Of a DNA stretch of 64,000 nt, positions 43,138 through 53,100 are shown in pieces. This stretch comes from Bifidobacterium samirii. GTDB taxonomy: Bacteria; Actinomycetota; Actinomycetes; Actinomycetales; Bifidobacteriaceae. A program made the translations under genes and the position numbers. The stretch covers positions 1 to 64,000 of the forward strand of contig NZ_QXGK01000006.1 of the NCBI RefSeq assembly GCF_003952945.1, in the 5' to 3' direction. The notes beneath the pieces are model-generated. The model had not been told where the DNA came from and searched no databases. It was given only the letters and a program-made list of their open reading frames with translations. The stretch's first letter is position 1, and the number at the start of each line of letters is the position of its first letter.

Positions 43138-43776
43138 TCACACGTGCCCGATGACGCGCGCCGGGTTGCCGGCGACGATCGCGCCGGGCGCGACGTCGTG
43201 CGTGACGACCGCGGCAGCGCCGACGATCGCGCCGTCGCCGATCGTCACGCCCTGCAGGACGGTCGCTCCCGCGCCGATCCACACGCGGTCGCCGATGACG
43301 ATGGGCTTCGAGACGGTTGTGGCCCGCTGCTGCGGGTCGCGCAGATGGTTGATGGTGATGAGCTGCACGTTCGGTCCGATGAACGTGCCGTCGCCGATGG
43401 TGATGCCGCCGCGGTCCATGAGCGTGCATCCCCAGTTGACGAACGAGCCTCGCCCGACGGTGATGTTGCGCCCGAAATCCGTGTAAAACGGCGGATTGAG
43501 CCGGAACGACGGGTCGACCGGATGCCCCACGATCCCCTCGAACAGCGCATGCACCTCCTCCGGCTCGTGATAGCCGGCGTTGAGTTCGGCGCACAGCCGC
43601 TTCGTGCGCGTGATGATCGCGTCGATGGCCGCATAGTCCGGATCGTGCTGCGACACGGGTTCGCCGCCGCGGTCGCGCGCGAGGATGGCGGCGGCTTCGA
43701 GGTCGGCCTTCGCGCCGCCGATGATGGCGTCGGTATCGCTTTCGGTGATGGGTTCGCTGATGGTTGCGCTGGTCAT
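43138..43776 (-). CDS. Sugar O-acetyltransferase (left-handed beta-helix), copy 1
   Basis: A 212-residue maltose/galactoside acetyltransferase-type enzyme, acetyl-CoA dependent. Hexapeptide repeats form the helix: NITVGRGSFVNWGCTLMDRGGITIGDGTFIGPNVQLI, VIGDRVWIGAGATVLQGVTIGDGAIVGAAAVVT. The catalytic His is in ITINHLRD, with GNPARVI at the end. The N-terminal 60 residues are helical. Converges on the histidine-kinase gene with 63 bases between. The start ATG at 43776 is the only strong choice. The true acceptor sugar is unknown. Confidence 0.86.
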   Translation of the reverse strand: MTSATISEPITESDTDAIIGGAKADLEAAAILARDRGGEPVSQHDPDYAAIDAIITRTKRLCAELNAGYHEPEEVHALFEGIVGHPVDPSFRLNPPFYTDFGRNITVGRGSFVNWGCTLMDRGGITIGDGTFIGPNVQLITINHLRDPQQRATTVSKPIVIGDRVWIGAGATVLQGVTIGDGAIVGAAAVVTHDVAPGAIVAGNPARVIGHV

Positions 43777-44221
43777 GCCCCCATTGCATCACCGTCGTGT
43801 CCCGCCGTCCAATAGCCGCCGCCGATGCTCGTCCATGCCGTGCGGGCATGGAGCTGGATGATCGATACGCATCATATGTGAGTATCGGCATGAATGACGG
43901 TCCTATTGCATCCACCGACATAAAGCATCGTCGCTGAGGACGGGCCGTTGACCGCCGGTCGTGAACCATGCTCCGGAGCGGTGACAGATTATGCGCGCAA
44001 AACGACAGGTTATCGCCGCCCATGCGCGCCGCCCATCGCGGCGGCGACGGCCACGCCGGCCGCAAAACCGTTGCGAACACTACGATTCCGGCACATCGAC
44101 GGGCGTCGTATGCCCGCCGTGCATGGCATCGCATACATGACGGGCATTATCCCGAACGGGCGAAGCCGCCCACAATGAAGCCAACGCATCCCGCACGGAA
44201 GCGGGGGAGGAAAGGAGAGCC
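43777..44221. other. Intergenic region before the second GH3 gene
   Basis: A 445-bp gap with no gene supported. An imperfect palindrome, CGATAC (43863-43868) with GTATCG (43882-43887) and complementary bases inside, may be an operator. It should hold the promoters of the divergent acetyltransferase and GH3 genes. GGAAAGGAG before 44222 is the ribosome site of the GH3 gene. Confidence 0.45.
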
Positions 44222-47101
44222 ATGCTCGAGATAAATATGGATGACGTCATTGCGGTCGTCCAGTCCATCCAAGGCGAACTCATCGCCATCGCCGCATTCA
44301 TCGTGCTGGCGCTCGCGGTCACCATCGGCGTGAACGCGAAGACCGTCAAGGACCAGGCCGTGCGCAAGCTGACGCACTCCACGTCGTGGGTCGTCGTCGG
44401 CGTCGCGGCCATCGCCTCCGTCACGATGATGCTCACCGGCCCGCTCAACAGCATGATCACGATGGCCACCGCCGAAAAGCACGAGCTGACCGCCGACACC
44501 ATCGCCAAGACCAACGACCTGGCCGTCGACATCGAACGCGAGGGCATCACCCTGCTCAAGAACGACGACGCGAACCTGCCGCTCAAGGCCGGCAAGCTCA
44601 ACGTGTTCGGCTGGGCGTCCACCAACCCGATCTACGGCGGCACCGGCTCCGGCGCCCTGTCCGAAGGCTACGACACCACGTCCCTGCTCGACGGCCTGCA
44701 CGACGCCGGCTACGAGACCAACGACGCGCTCACCGAGTTCTACACCGACTACAGCACCGAACGCGGCGTGATCTCCGTCACCGCCGCCGACTGGACGCTG
44801 CCCGAGCCGGCCGCCTCCACCTACTCGGACCAGCTCATCGCCGACGCCAAGGACTTCTCCTCCGACGCGATGGTCGTCATCGGCCGCGTCGGCGGCGAAG
44901 GCCTCGACCTGCCGACCGACATGAACAAGGACGGCGTCATCTACAACGACAACTCCGCCGACTACCAGGACTTCCCCGAAGGCACCCACTACCTCGAGCT
45001 CAGCCAGTCCGAAAAGGACATGATCGACCTGGTCACCGCCAACTTCGACAACGTCACCCTCGTCTACAACGGCGCCAACGCGTTCGAATTCGGCTTCCTC
45101 AACGACTATCCGCAGATCAAGAGCGTCCTGTGGGCGCCGCACCCGGGCCAGGCCGGCTTCGAGGCGCTCGGCGAGGTCATGACCGGCGAGGTCAACCCGT
45201 CCGGCCGCACCGCCGACACGTTCCTCACCGACCTGACCGCCGCGCCGAACTGGAACAACTTCGGCGCCTTCCAGTACAACAACGTCGCCGAATTCGAGGT
45301 CGAATCCGCCCGCGGCACCCGCTCCCCGAAGTTCGTCAACTACGTCGAGGGCATCTACGTCGGCTACCGCTTCTGGGAGACCGCCGCCGACGAGGGCCTC
45401 GTCGACTACGACACGCTCGTCCAGTACCCGTTCGGCTACGGCCTGAGCTACACCACGTTCGATCAGGAGATGGGCGACGTCACCTACGCCGACGGCAAGA
45501 TCACGTTCGACGTGACCGTCACCAACACCGGCGACGTGGCCGGCAAGGACGTCGTCGAGGCGTACGTCAACCCGCCGTACACCGACGGCGGCATCGAGAA
45601 GGCCACCGCCAACCTCGTCGCCTACGAGAAGACCGACCTGCTCGAACCGGGCGCATCCCAGACCGTCACCATCGAATTCGACGACGACGACATGGCTTCC
45701 TACGACTATCAGAACGCCAAGGCGTATGTGCTCGAAGAAGGCGACTACACGGTCTCCATCAACGAGAACTCGCACGAGGAGATCGCCTCGGCCGTCATCG
45801 ACGTGCCCGAGACCATCACCTACGACACCGACGACAACACGCACAACGGCGACGCCATCGTCGCGACCAACGTCTTCGACGACGCCGAAGGCGACGTCAC
45901 CTACCTGAGCCGCGCCGGCCACTTCGCCAACTACGACGAGGCCACCGCTGCGCCCACCGACTACGCGATGAGCGACGACGTCAAGGCGACGTTCTACAAC
46001 AACGGCAACTACGATCCGACCAAGTTCGACGACGCCGACGACGAGATGCCGACCACCGGCGCGAAGAACGGCCTGCGCCTCATCGACCTGCGCGGCGCCG
46101 ACTACGACGACGCCAAGTGGGACCAGCTGCTCGACCAGCTCACTTTCGACGAGATGGACGACATCATCGCCAACGGCGGCTACCAGAACGCCGCCATCGA
46201 ATCCATCGGCAAGATCCGCCTGTCCGACGTGGACGGCCCCGCCGCCCTCAAGGACAACTTCACCGGCGTCGGCTCCATCGGCCTGCCGGCGAACATCGCG
46301 CTCGCCTGCTCGTGGAACAAGGACCTCGCCCGCCAGTACGGCGAGACCATCGGCGACATGGCCCACGAGATGCAGGTGTCCGGCTGGTACGCCCCGTCCA
46401 TCAACAACCACCGCAGCGCGTTCGGCGGCCGCAACTTCGAATACTTCTCCGAAGACCCGGTCCTGACCGCCGGCCTCGCCGTCGAGCAGGTGCTCGGCGC
46501 CGCCGACCGCGGCGTGTACGCGTTCACCAAGCACTTCGCGCTCAACGAGCAGGAGACCGAACGCAACGGCCAGCTGTGCACCTGGTCGAACGAGCAGGCG
46601 ATCCGCGAGATCTACCTGCGCCCGTTCGAGGAGGTCGTCAAGGCCGACGGCGACGCGCAGGCCATGATGGGCGCGTTCAACTACATCGGCAACACGTACG
46701 CCAGCGCCCACACCGGTCTCAACCAGACCGTGCTGCGCGACGAATGGGGATTCAAGGGCATGCTGGAGACGGACTACTTCTCCGGCACGAACTACGGCTA
46801 CCAGACCGCCGACCAGGCGATCCGCGGCTACACCGACATCATGCTCGCCTCCACCGAGACCACGAACCACGTGACCGACCATTCGGCCACCTCCGTGATC
46901 GCGATGCGCCGCGCCGTGCACAACATCCTGTACACGGCGGTCAACAGCTGGCGCTACGCGGACGGCGAGCCGTCCGACCCGACGCCCGCCTGGAAGATCG
47001 CGATGATCGCGGCCGACGTGGCGCTCGCCGTGGTCCTCCTCGCCCTCGAGGCGCTCGCAGTGAAGCGCTTCGTCTCCCGCCGCAAGGCCTCCGCCAAGTA
47101 A
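44222..47101 (+). CDS. Membrane-anchored GH3 glycosidase with permuted domains (paralogue 2)
   Basis: A 959-residue paralogue of the protein at 17802, with the same unusual order: MLEINMDDVI start, two membrane helices (about 18-35 and 55-75), GH3_C part first (LVTANFDNVTLVYNGANAF and GEVNPSGRTADTFL), fibronectin-like part (VTVTNTGDVAGKDVVEAYVN), then the GH3 barrel with KHFALNEQETER and nucleophile D851 in MLETDYFSG, and a final membrane helix (about 930-950) ending in a basic tail. The two copies share long identical stretches but are in different neighbourhoods. It should be anchored at the cell surface or periplasm-like face with the barrel outside; substrate unknown. Confidence 0.88.
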   Translation: MLEINMDDVIAVVQSIQGELIAIAAFIVLALAVTIGVNAKTVKDQAVRKLTHSTSWVVVGVAAIASVTMMLTGPLNSMITMATAEKHELTADTIAKTNDLAVDIEREGITLLKNDDANLPLKAGKLNVFGWASTNPIYGGTGSGALSEGYDTTSLLDGLHDAGYETNDALTEFYTDYSTERGVISVTAADWTLPEPAASTYSDQLIADAKDFSSDAMVVIGRVGGEGLDLPTDMNKDGVIYNDNSADYQDFPEGTHYLELSQSEKDMIDLVTANFDNVTLVYNGANAFEFGFLNDYPQIKSVLWAPHPGQAGFEALGEVMTGEVNPSGRTADTFLTDLTAAPNWNNFGAFQYNNVAEFEVESARGTRSPKFVNYVEGIYVGYRFWETAADEGLVDYDTLVQYPFGYGLSYTTFDQEMGDVTYADGKITFDVTVTNTGDVAGKDVVEAYVNPPYTDGGIEKATANLVAYEKTDLLEPGASQTVTIEFDDDDMASYDYQNAKAYVLEEGDYTVSINENSHEEIASAVIDVPETITYDTDDNTHNGDAIVATNVFDDAEGDVTYLSRAGHFANYDEATAAPTDYAMSDDVKATFYNNGNYDPTKFDDADDEMPTTGAKNGLRLIDLRGADYDDAKWDQLLDQLTFDEMDDIIANGGYQNAAIESIGKIRLSDVDGPAALKDNFTGVGSIGLPANIALACSWNKDLARQYGETIGDMAHEMQVSGWYAPSINNHRSAFGGRNFEYFSEDPVLTAGLAVEQVLGAADRGVYAFTKHFALNEQETERNGQLCTWSNEQAIREIYLRPFEEVVKADGDAQAMMGAFNYIGNTYASAHTGLNQTVLRDEWGFKGMLETDYFSGTNYGYQTADQAIRGYTDIMLASTETTNHVTDHSATSVIAMRRAVHNILYTAVNSWRYADGEPSDPTPAWKIAMIAADVALAVVLLALEALAVKRFVSRRKASAK

Positions 47102-47178
47102 GCCCCCCCGGTCCATCCGGGATAACCGAACACGGCATCGCCCCGCTGCCCCGGGAGCGACGCCATCCGACGGCGCAC

Positions 47179-47210
47179 GGCGCCCGACTGGTCTCCTCCG
47201 GTCGGGCGCC
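47179..47210. terminator. Hairpin after the second GH3 gene
   Basis: GGCGCCCGAC (47179-47188) pairs with GTCGGGCGCC (47201-47210), a perfect 10-bp stem. It is the only structure noticed in the 302-bp gap 47102-47403, which otherwise holds no gene. Confidence 0.6.
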
Positions 47211-47403
47211 CCGTCATATCCGTAGTCGTTCATGGGCATGAACGTCGATTCCATGGAAAAGCACGCGCCTCAACGAAAGACCCGCATACCAATCCACGAA
47301 ACGGCCGCCTGAAGATGCGGACGTGCGGTGGTTGCGGCGAGCCGTGTACGCTGCCGTAAGCATGACGGGTGCGCGAGGCCGCGATGGGAAGGAAGCGCTT
47401 GTC

Positions 47404-48264
47404 TCACCCGCGCAGGAACCGCGCGAACTCGGCCGCGGCGGGGGAGGCGGCGCCATGCCGCTTCCACACGACCGCCGACCCGCTGCCCAGAGCGGGGCTC
47501 AACGGTATGCGCCGCACGCCCGGATACTCGATCCCCAGGTCGAGGCACAGGTACACGCCCAACCCGTGCGCCGTCATGGTCGCGCCGTTCGCCGGCAGAT
47601 TGCACCATCCGGCGATCCGCAGATCGTCCTCGGACCGGCCGAACCAGTTCGTCACCACGCGCCGCACCGACTCGCGCGACGGCAGCAGCAGGTCGCAATC
47701 CGTCAGATCCGCCGGCGACAGGGCGTCACAGCCGGCGAGCGCATGCCCGTCCGGCACCAGCGCGCACCAGCGTTCCGTGACATCGACATGCAGGAACTCG
47801 TATGCGGACACGTCCACCGGCTCGGTGAGCAGGCCGAAGTCCAGCAGCCCCTGGTCGAGACGTTCCTGGATCACGTCGGCCGTCGTGCTCGACACGGCGA
47901 ACCGCACCCGCGGATGGATCGCACGGAACGCGGCCATCCGGTCGGTCAGGAACGACATGGCCCACACCTCGCCGCAGCCGACCGCGACGTCGCCGGTCAG
48001 CTCGCCGGCGCTCGCGGTCAGGTCGGCGCGCGTCTTGTCGGCCAGGGCGACGATGGTGCTCGCCCGCTCGTACAGCAGCCGTCCCTCGTCGGTGAGGGCG
48101 ATGGCGTGGGCGCCGCGCTCGAACAGCGTGACGCCCAGCTCCTCCTCCAGCTGCCGCAGCTGCCGTGACAGGGTGGGCTGGGAGATGCGCAGCAGCTGCG
48201 CCGCCCACGTGATGTTGCCCTCCTCGGCGACCGCCAGAAAATACCGCAGCACGCGCAGTTCCAT
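47404..48264 (-). CDS. LysR-family transcriptional regulator
   Basis: A 286-residue regulator. The helix-turn-helix (1-60) reads MELRVLRYFLAVAEEGNITWAAQLLRISQPTLSRQLRQLEEELGVTLFER. The effector domain (about 90-285) includes GDVAVGCGEVWAMSFLTDRMAAFRAIHPRVRF and ends with VWKRHGAASPAAAEFARFL. The ligand is unknown. It lies 128 bases downstream of the acetyltransferase gene on the same strand. A decayed relative exists at 33450. The start ATG follows GGGAGGCGG. Confidence 0.88.
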   Translation of the reverse strand: MELRVLRYFLAVAEEGNITWAAQLLRISQPTLSRQLRQLEEELGVTLFERGAHAIALTDEGRLLYERASTIVALADKTRADLTASAGELTGDVAVGCGEVWAMSFLTDRMAAFRAIHPRVRFAVSSTTADVIQERLDQGLLDFGLLTEPVDVSAYEFLHVDVTERWCALVPDGHALAGCDALSPADLTDCDLLLPSRESVRRVVTNWFGRSEDDLRIAGWCNLPANGATMTAHGLGVYLCLDLGIEYPGVRRIPLSPALGSGSAVVWKRHGAASPAAAEFARFLRG

Positions 48265-48392
48265 GTCCGCCTCCCGTCTTGGTCCCGTCGTCTCCCGCCG
48301 GCGGTTCGTGCCGTCGTCTCCCATTATGCCCGGAATCGTGGGATTCCGTCGGTCGCCGCGGGTTGATGGGACGGAAGGCTGCCGCGCCGCCG

Positions 48393-49058
48393 TCAGCCGC
48401 GCAGGGGAAGGCCGAGCCGGTCGGCGTCGGTGATCTCGCGGATGACGCGCGCCGGCACGCCGCCGACGAGCGTGCGCTCCGGCACGTCGCGCGTGACGAC
48501 GGCGCCGGCGGCGATGACCGAGCCGGAGCCGATGGTCACGCCGGCGACGATCGTCGCGCCGCCGCACACCCACACGTCGTCGCCGATGACGACGGGCAGC
48601 GAGTGCTCCCAGCCGTCGGTGCGCTCGGCCGGGTCGAACGCGTGCTCGGGCGTGTAGATGCCCACATTGGGGCCGAACCACACGTTGTCGCCGATGGTGA
48701 CGGGCGCGCAGTCGAGGATGCATGCGCCGGCGTTGGCGTAGAAGTTGTCGCCGACGCTGATGTTGTACCCGTAGTCGCAGTTGAACGGCGATTCGATCCA
48801 GCAGTTGGCGCCGACGTGGCCGAAGAAGCCGCGGATCATCGCCTCGCGTTCGGCGCGCAGCGTGGGCCGGGTCATGTTGAAGTCGTAGACGACGTCCTTG
48901 GCGTGCTCGCGTTCGGCGTCGAGCTCCGGGTCGGTGCTGCGGTAGTACTCGCCGGCCAGCATGAGCTGCTTCATCGTGCGGCCGTCGGTGGCGTGCGCCG
49001 CCGCGTCGGTCATGCGGTCGTCGCCGAGGTTCCCGTCGTCGATGATGCCGTCGGTCAT
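48393..49058 (-). CDS. Sugar O-acetyltransferase, copy 2
   Basis: A 221-residue enzyme of the maltose O-acetyltransferase family. MKQLMLAGEYYRSTDPEL is the family N-terminal (Mac) domain, followed by hexapeptide repeats with NISVGDNFYANAGACILDCAPVTIGDNVWFGPNVGIYTPEHAFD and GGVPARVI. The histidine in TPEHAFD is the catalytic base. The first 25 residues before the Mac domain are a low-complexity extension, so the true start could be an internal ATG. The start ATG at 49058 follows GAAGGGAGC. It is divergent from copy 3, sharing a 146-bp region with the palindrome at 49151. Confidence 0.85.
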   Translation of the reverse strand: MTDGIIDDGNLGDDRMTDAAAHATDGRTMKQLMLAGEYYRSTDPELDAEREHAKDVVYDFNMTRPTLRAEREAMIRGFFGHVGANCWIESPFNCDYGYNISVGDNFYANAGACILDCAPVTIGDNVWFGPNVGIYTPEHAFDPAERTDGWEHSLPVVIGDDVWVCGGATIVAGVTIGSGSVIAAGAVVTRDVPERTLVGGVPARVIREITDADRLGLPLRG

Positions 49059-49150
49059 GTGATGCTCCCTTCGTTGCGGCATGGCTGCGGCCGGCTGCGG
49101 TCGCGGCCGGCGGGGTCCCGCCGTCGCCGTCGGCGCGTGCCCTGCGCGCC

Positions 49151-49196
49151 ACGATACCCGTCGTTGCGTACGAATGTACGCAACGACGGGTATCGT
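49151..49196. promoter_or_regulatory. Perfect 21-bp inverted repeat between two acetyltransferase genes
   Basis: Arms 49151-49171 and 49176-49196 are perfect inverted copies with a 4-base loop GAAT. The right arm ends eight bases before the ATG at 49205. It may be an operator, an RNA hairpin in the leader, or a short relative of family A, whose right end has similar words (GTCGTTGCGTACGA). Confidence 0.75.
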
Positions 49197-49204
49197 CGTG
49201 TCGC

Positions 49205-49828
49205 ATGAGTGACGACACCGCGATGACGCCGGCGCAATACGCCGAGGAGCACTATTTCCAGAACGATCCGCGCACCAACCGCGAGCGCATGCTCGCCGGC
49301 GACTGGTACGTGGGCGGCGACGACCCCGAGAGCAACCGCATCAGCCGGAAGGGCTACGCGCTGTGCGACGAATACTACCGCGCCACGCTGGCCGGCGACC
49401 CGGATGCGATGCGTTATCTGACTGAGCTGGTGGGCGAGCTGGGGGAGGGCGCGTACGTCAAGCCCCCGCTGTTCGTCGACTACGGCGAGAACATCCGCAT
49501 CGGCGCGCGCACGTTCATCAACATGAACCTGACGGCGCTGGACGTGCTGCCGATCACGATCGGCGAGGACTGCCAGATCGGCCCGAACGTGCAGCTGCTC
49601 ACCCCGGTTCACCCGATCGACCCGACGATGCGTCGCGACAAGCTGGAGGCCGGCGAGCCGATCACGATCGGGAACAACGTGTGGCTGGGCGGCGGCGTGG
49701 TCGTCTGCCCGGGCGTCACGATCGGCGACAACACGGTGATCGGCGCCGGTTCGGTCGTCACGAAGGACATCCCGGCGAACGTGGTCGCCGTGGGCAACCC
49801 GTGCCGTCCGATCCGCGAGATCGCCTGA
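49205..49828 (+). CDS. Sugar O-acetyltransferase, copy 3
   Basis: A 207-residue member of the same acetyltransferase family. Mac domain at 20-75 (NRERMLAGDWYVGGDD), hexapeptide repeats (NIRIGARTFINMNLTALDVLPITIGEDCQIGPNVQLLTPVHPID), catalytic His in TPVHPID, end GNPCRPIREIA. The start ATG is only eight bases after the palindrome at 49151, with no clear Shine-Dalgarno sequence, so it may be translated from a very short leader. Acceptor unknown. Confidence 0.86.
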   Translation: MSDDTAMTPAQYAEEHYFQNDPRTNRERMLAGDWYVGGDDPESNRISRKGYALCDEYYRATLAGDPDAMRYLTELVGELGEGAYVKPPLFVDYGENIRIGARTFINMNLTALDVLPITIGEDCQIGPNVQLLTPVHPIDPTMRRDKLEAGEPITIGNNVWLGGGVVVCPGVTIGDNTVIGAGSVVTKDIPANVVAVGNPCRPIREIA

Positions 49829-49848
49829 TCGGGGGCCGCATCGGGAGG

Positions 49849-49897
49849 GGCTCCCGCATCCGTCGCACGTCGCCGGCGCGCCTGGGATGCGGGGGCC
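49849..49897. terminator. Possible terminator before the GH38 operon
   Basis: GGCTCCCGCATCC (49849-49861) pairs with GGATGCGGGGGCC (49885-49897) over 13 positions with one wobble pair and a 23-base loop. It ends the acetyltransferase unit in the 315-bp gap 49829-50143, which then holds the GH38 promoter. Confidence 0.45.
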
Positions 49898-49971
49898 TCG
49901 TCGTATCGGCATGGCGTGCGGGCGTGGCGGCGACGCGGAGCGTGTCCGGGGAACACGCCCACGCGGTTCGC

Positions 49972-50018
49972 TTGACAGTCCCGGGACGAACGGCAACAAT
50001 GTACTAAAGCGCTTTAGT
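49972..50018 (+). promoter_or_regulatory. Promoter and LacI-type operator of the alpha-mannosidase genes
   Basis: TTGACA (49972-49977) forms the -35 box, with AACAAT (49995-50000) or CAATGT (49997-50002) as the -10. The perfect palindrome ACTAAAGCGCTTTAGT (50003-50018) overlaps the expected transcription start and would block initiation. The same core occurs twice before the transporter gene at 56.6-56.7 kb. Confidence 0.8.
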
Positions 50019-50143
50019 GGCCCCGTGGAACCGGGCCGCGAAAGGCGTGCCGGCCGTCCCACCGGGCCGGACCACGACAACGTAGCCGTTCGACGCGCCG
50101 CCGCGGCGCACACCACACGATACAGGGAAGTGAAGAGGCCACC

Positions 50144-53100
50144 ATGTTCCTCAAGCCAGAACAGCAACTCGAACGCTGCCGGCGGGTGATCCGCCAGCGC
50201 GTGGAGCCCCACATCCACCCGGTGCTGACGCATCTGGGCGTGGAGGCGTTCGACATCCCCGGCGAGCCGATGCCCCACACCGAGTTCTTCGCCCGCGAAC
50301 ACGCCGGCGACATCCCCTTCGAGCCCTTCACGATGGGCTCGGCATGGGGCACCACCTGGGGCACCGTCTGGTTCCGCATCACCGGCCGCATCCCCGCCGA
50401 CCGCCCCGAGGGCATGCCCCTCGAGCTCATGCTCGACCTCGGCTGGTACGAGCACTCGTGCGGCGGCCACATCGAAGGCCTCGTCTACCGTCCCGACGGC
50501 ACCGCCGTCAAGGCCGTCCACCCGCTCAACCACTGGGTCCCGTTCATGGACGCCGACGGCGCCGCGCTCTTCCCGATCGGCGACGACGGCTCCTTCACCC
50601 TCTACCTCGAAGCCGCCAGCAACCCGCTGCTGCTCGGCGTGCCCCCGTTCATCGAGACCGAACTGGGCGACCGCGCCACCGGCAGGCCGGACGAGCCGTA
50701 CGTGTTCCGCGCCGCCGACCTGACCGTCTACGACCGCCGCTACGACCTGTACCGCGTCGATCTCGACGTCGCCGCATCCCTGATGGAGCTGGCCGACAAG
50801 GAGACGCCGCGCTACTGGCGTCTCGCCAAGGCGCTCCAGCGCTCGATGAACGTCTTCGACGAGCAGGCCCCCGACACGGTCGTCGCCGCCCGCGAGGCGC
50901 TCGCCGGCGTGCTGTCCAGCCCGGCCGGCGCGTCGTCGATGCGCGTGGGCGCGATCGGCCACGCGCACATCGACTCGGCGTGGCTGTGGCCGGTGCGCGA
51001 GACGCGCCGCAAGGTCGCCCGCACCGTCTCGAACGCGCTGGCACTGATGGACGCCGACCCGGACTTCAAGTACGCGATGAGCTCCGCCCAGCAGTACGCG
51101 TGGCTCGAACAGGACCATCCCGACATCTTCGCGCGCATGAAGGCGCGCATCGACGAGGGCCGCTTCATCCCGGTGGGCGGCATGTGGGTCGAGGCGGACG
51201 GCATGCTGCCGTGCGGCGAGTCCCTGATCCGCCAGGTCTCCTACGGCCGCCGCTACTTCAAGGAGAAGCTGGGCGTGGAGCCCAAGGGCATCTGGCTGCC
51301 CGACAGCTTCGGCTACACCGGCGCCTGGCCGCAGATCGCCCGCCGCGCCGGCTACGAGTGGTTCCTCACGCAGAAGATCTCGTGGAGCGACACCACGAAG
51401 TTCCCGCACCATTCGTTCATGTGGCAGGGCATCGACGGCACGCCGATCTTCACCCACTTCCCGCCGTCCGACACGTACGCGGCGTGGGCCACGGCCAAGG
51501 AGCTCGACTACGCGGAACGCAACTTCCGCGACAAGGACCTGACCGACCGTTCGCTCATGCTGTTCGGCTTCGGCGACGGCGGCGGCGGCCCCACGCGCAA
51601 CATGATGGACCACCTGCACCGCTTCGGGAACGTCGAGGGCGTCTCCCGCGTCGCCATCGAGACCCCCGACGACTTCTTCGCCGACGCGCGCGCCGACCTG
51701 GAGGCCGAGGCCGGCGTCGAGATGCCGACGTACAAGGGCGAACTGTACCTGGAGCTGCACCGCGGCACCCTCACCGCCCAGCAGGCGATGAAGCGCGGCT
51801 GCCGCGCCGAGGAGTCGCTGCTGCGCACGGTCGAATACCTGGGCGCCGCCGCCGTGCTCGCCGACCCGGAGTACGTCTACCCGCGCGAGGAGATGGACCG
51901 CATCTGGACGACGCTGCTGCTCAACCAGTTCCACGACATCCTGCCCGGCTCGTCGATCTCGTGGGTGCACCGCGAGGCGCGCGAGGACTACGAGCGCGAC
52001 CTGGCCCGCCTGCGCGGGATCGCGGCCGACATGTGCGCCGTGCTGCGCCGCGCGAACCCCGACGCCGACCTGCTGGCCGACGCGCGCATCAGCCAGTACC
52101 GCGCCGACGGCACGTCCTGGCTCGCCGCCGCCGACGCCGCGCCCGCCGACGCCGCGCCGGCGACCGCGGACAAGCTGTCCGACGGCCGCGTGCGCCTGTC
52201 CAACGGCCTGCTCACCGCGGTCGTCGAGGCCGACGGCACCGTCTCGTCGCTCGTCGACGAGGCGCGCGGCCGCGACATCGTGCCCGCCGGCGCGCGTCTG
52301 GGCCGTTACGAGCTGATGAAGGACGAGCCGATCGTCTACGACGCGTGGGAGATCGACCGCGAGGCGCTGCTCATGGCGACGCCGCTGGCCGGCGAGATCG
52401 TCGCCGTGCGCGTCGCCGACGGCGTCGCCTGCGTCGACGTGCGCACGCGGGAGGGCGACAGCGTCATCGACACGACGTTCTCGCTGCGGCCCGGCGCGCG
52501 CCGCCTCGACGTGGCCGCCCACGTCGAATGGCATGCCCGGGAGCGTTTCCTCAAGGTCGACGTGCCGGTGAACGTCGTCGCCGACCGCGCCCAGTACGAC
52601 TGCCAGTACGGCGTCGTCGAACGCCCGGTCGTCAAGAACAGCGCCTCCGACGAGGCCAAGTACGAGAACAGCGTCAACCGCTACGTGCGCATCGCCGACG
52701 CCTCCTACGCGGTCGCGGTCGTCAACGGCTCGATCTACGGATCGGACGCCGCGCCGATCGCCGCCGACCCGGCCTCCGGCGCCGGCGCGGGCACGATGTT
52801 CCGTCTGTCGCTGCTGTCCGCGCCCGTCTACCCCGATCCGCGCACCGACCTGGGCGCGCACGACTTCCGCTGGGCGGTCGTCGCCGACGCGACGCCGGAG
52901 CGTGCGGTCGACGCCGCGTGCGCGATCAACGCGCCGCTCCTGCACGACGTGCCCGCGATCGCGCCGCCGGCCACGGTCGAGACGACGTCCGGCATGGTCG
53001 TCGTCGACTGGATCAAGACCGCCGATGACGCCTCCGGCGACCTCATCGTGCGCGTGCACGAGGCCGTCGGCGGCCACGCCGCGGCCCGGCTGCACGTCGC

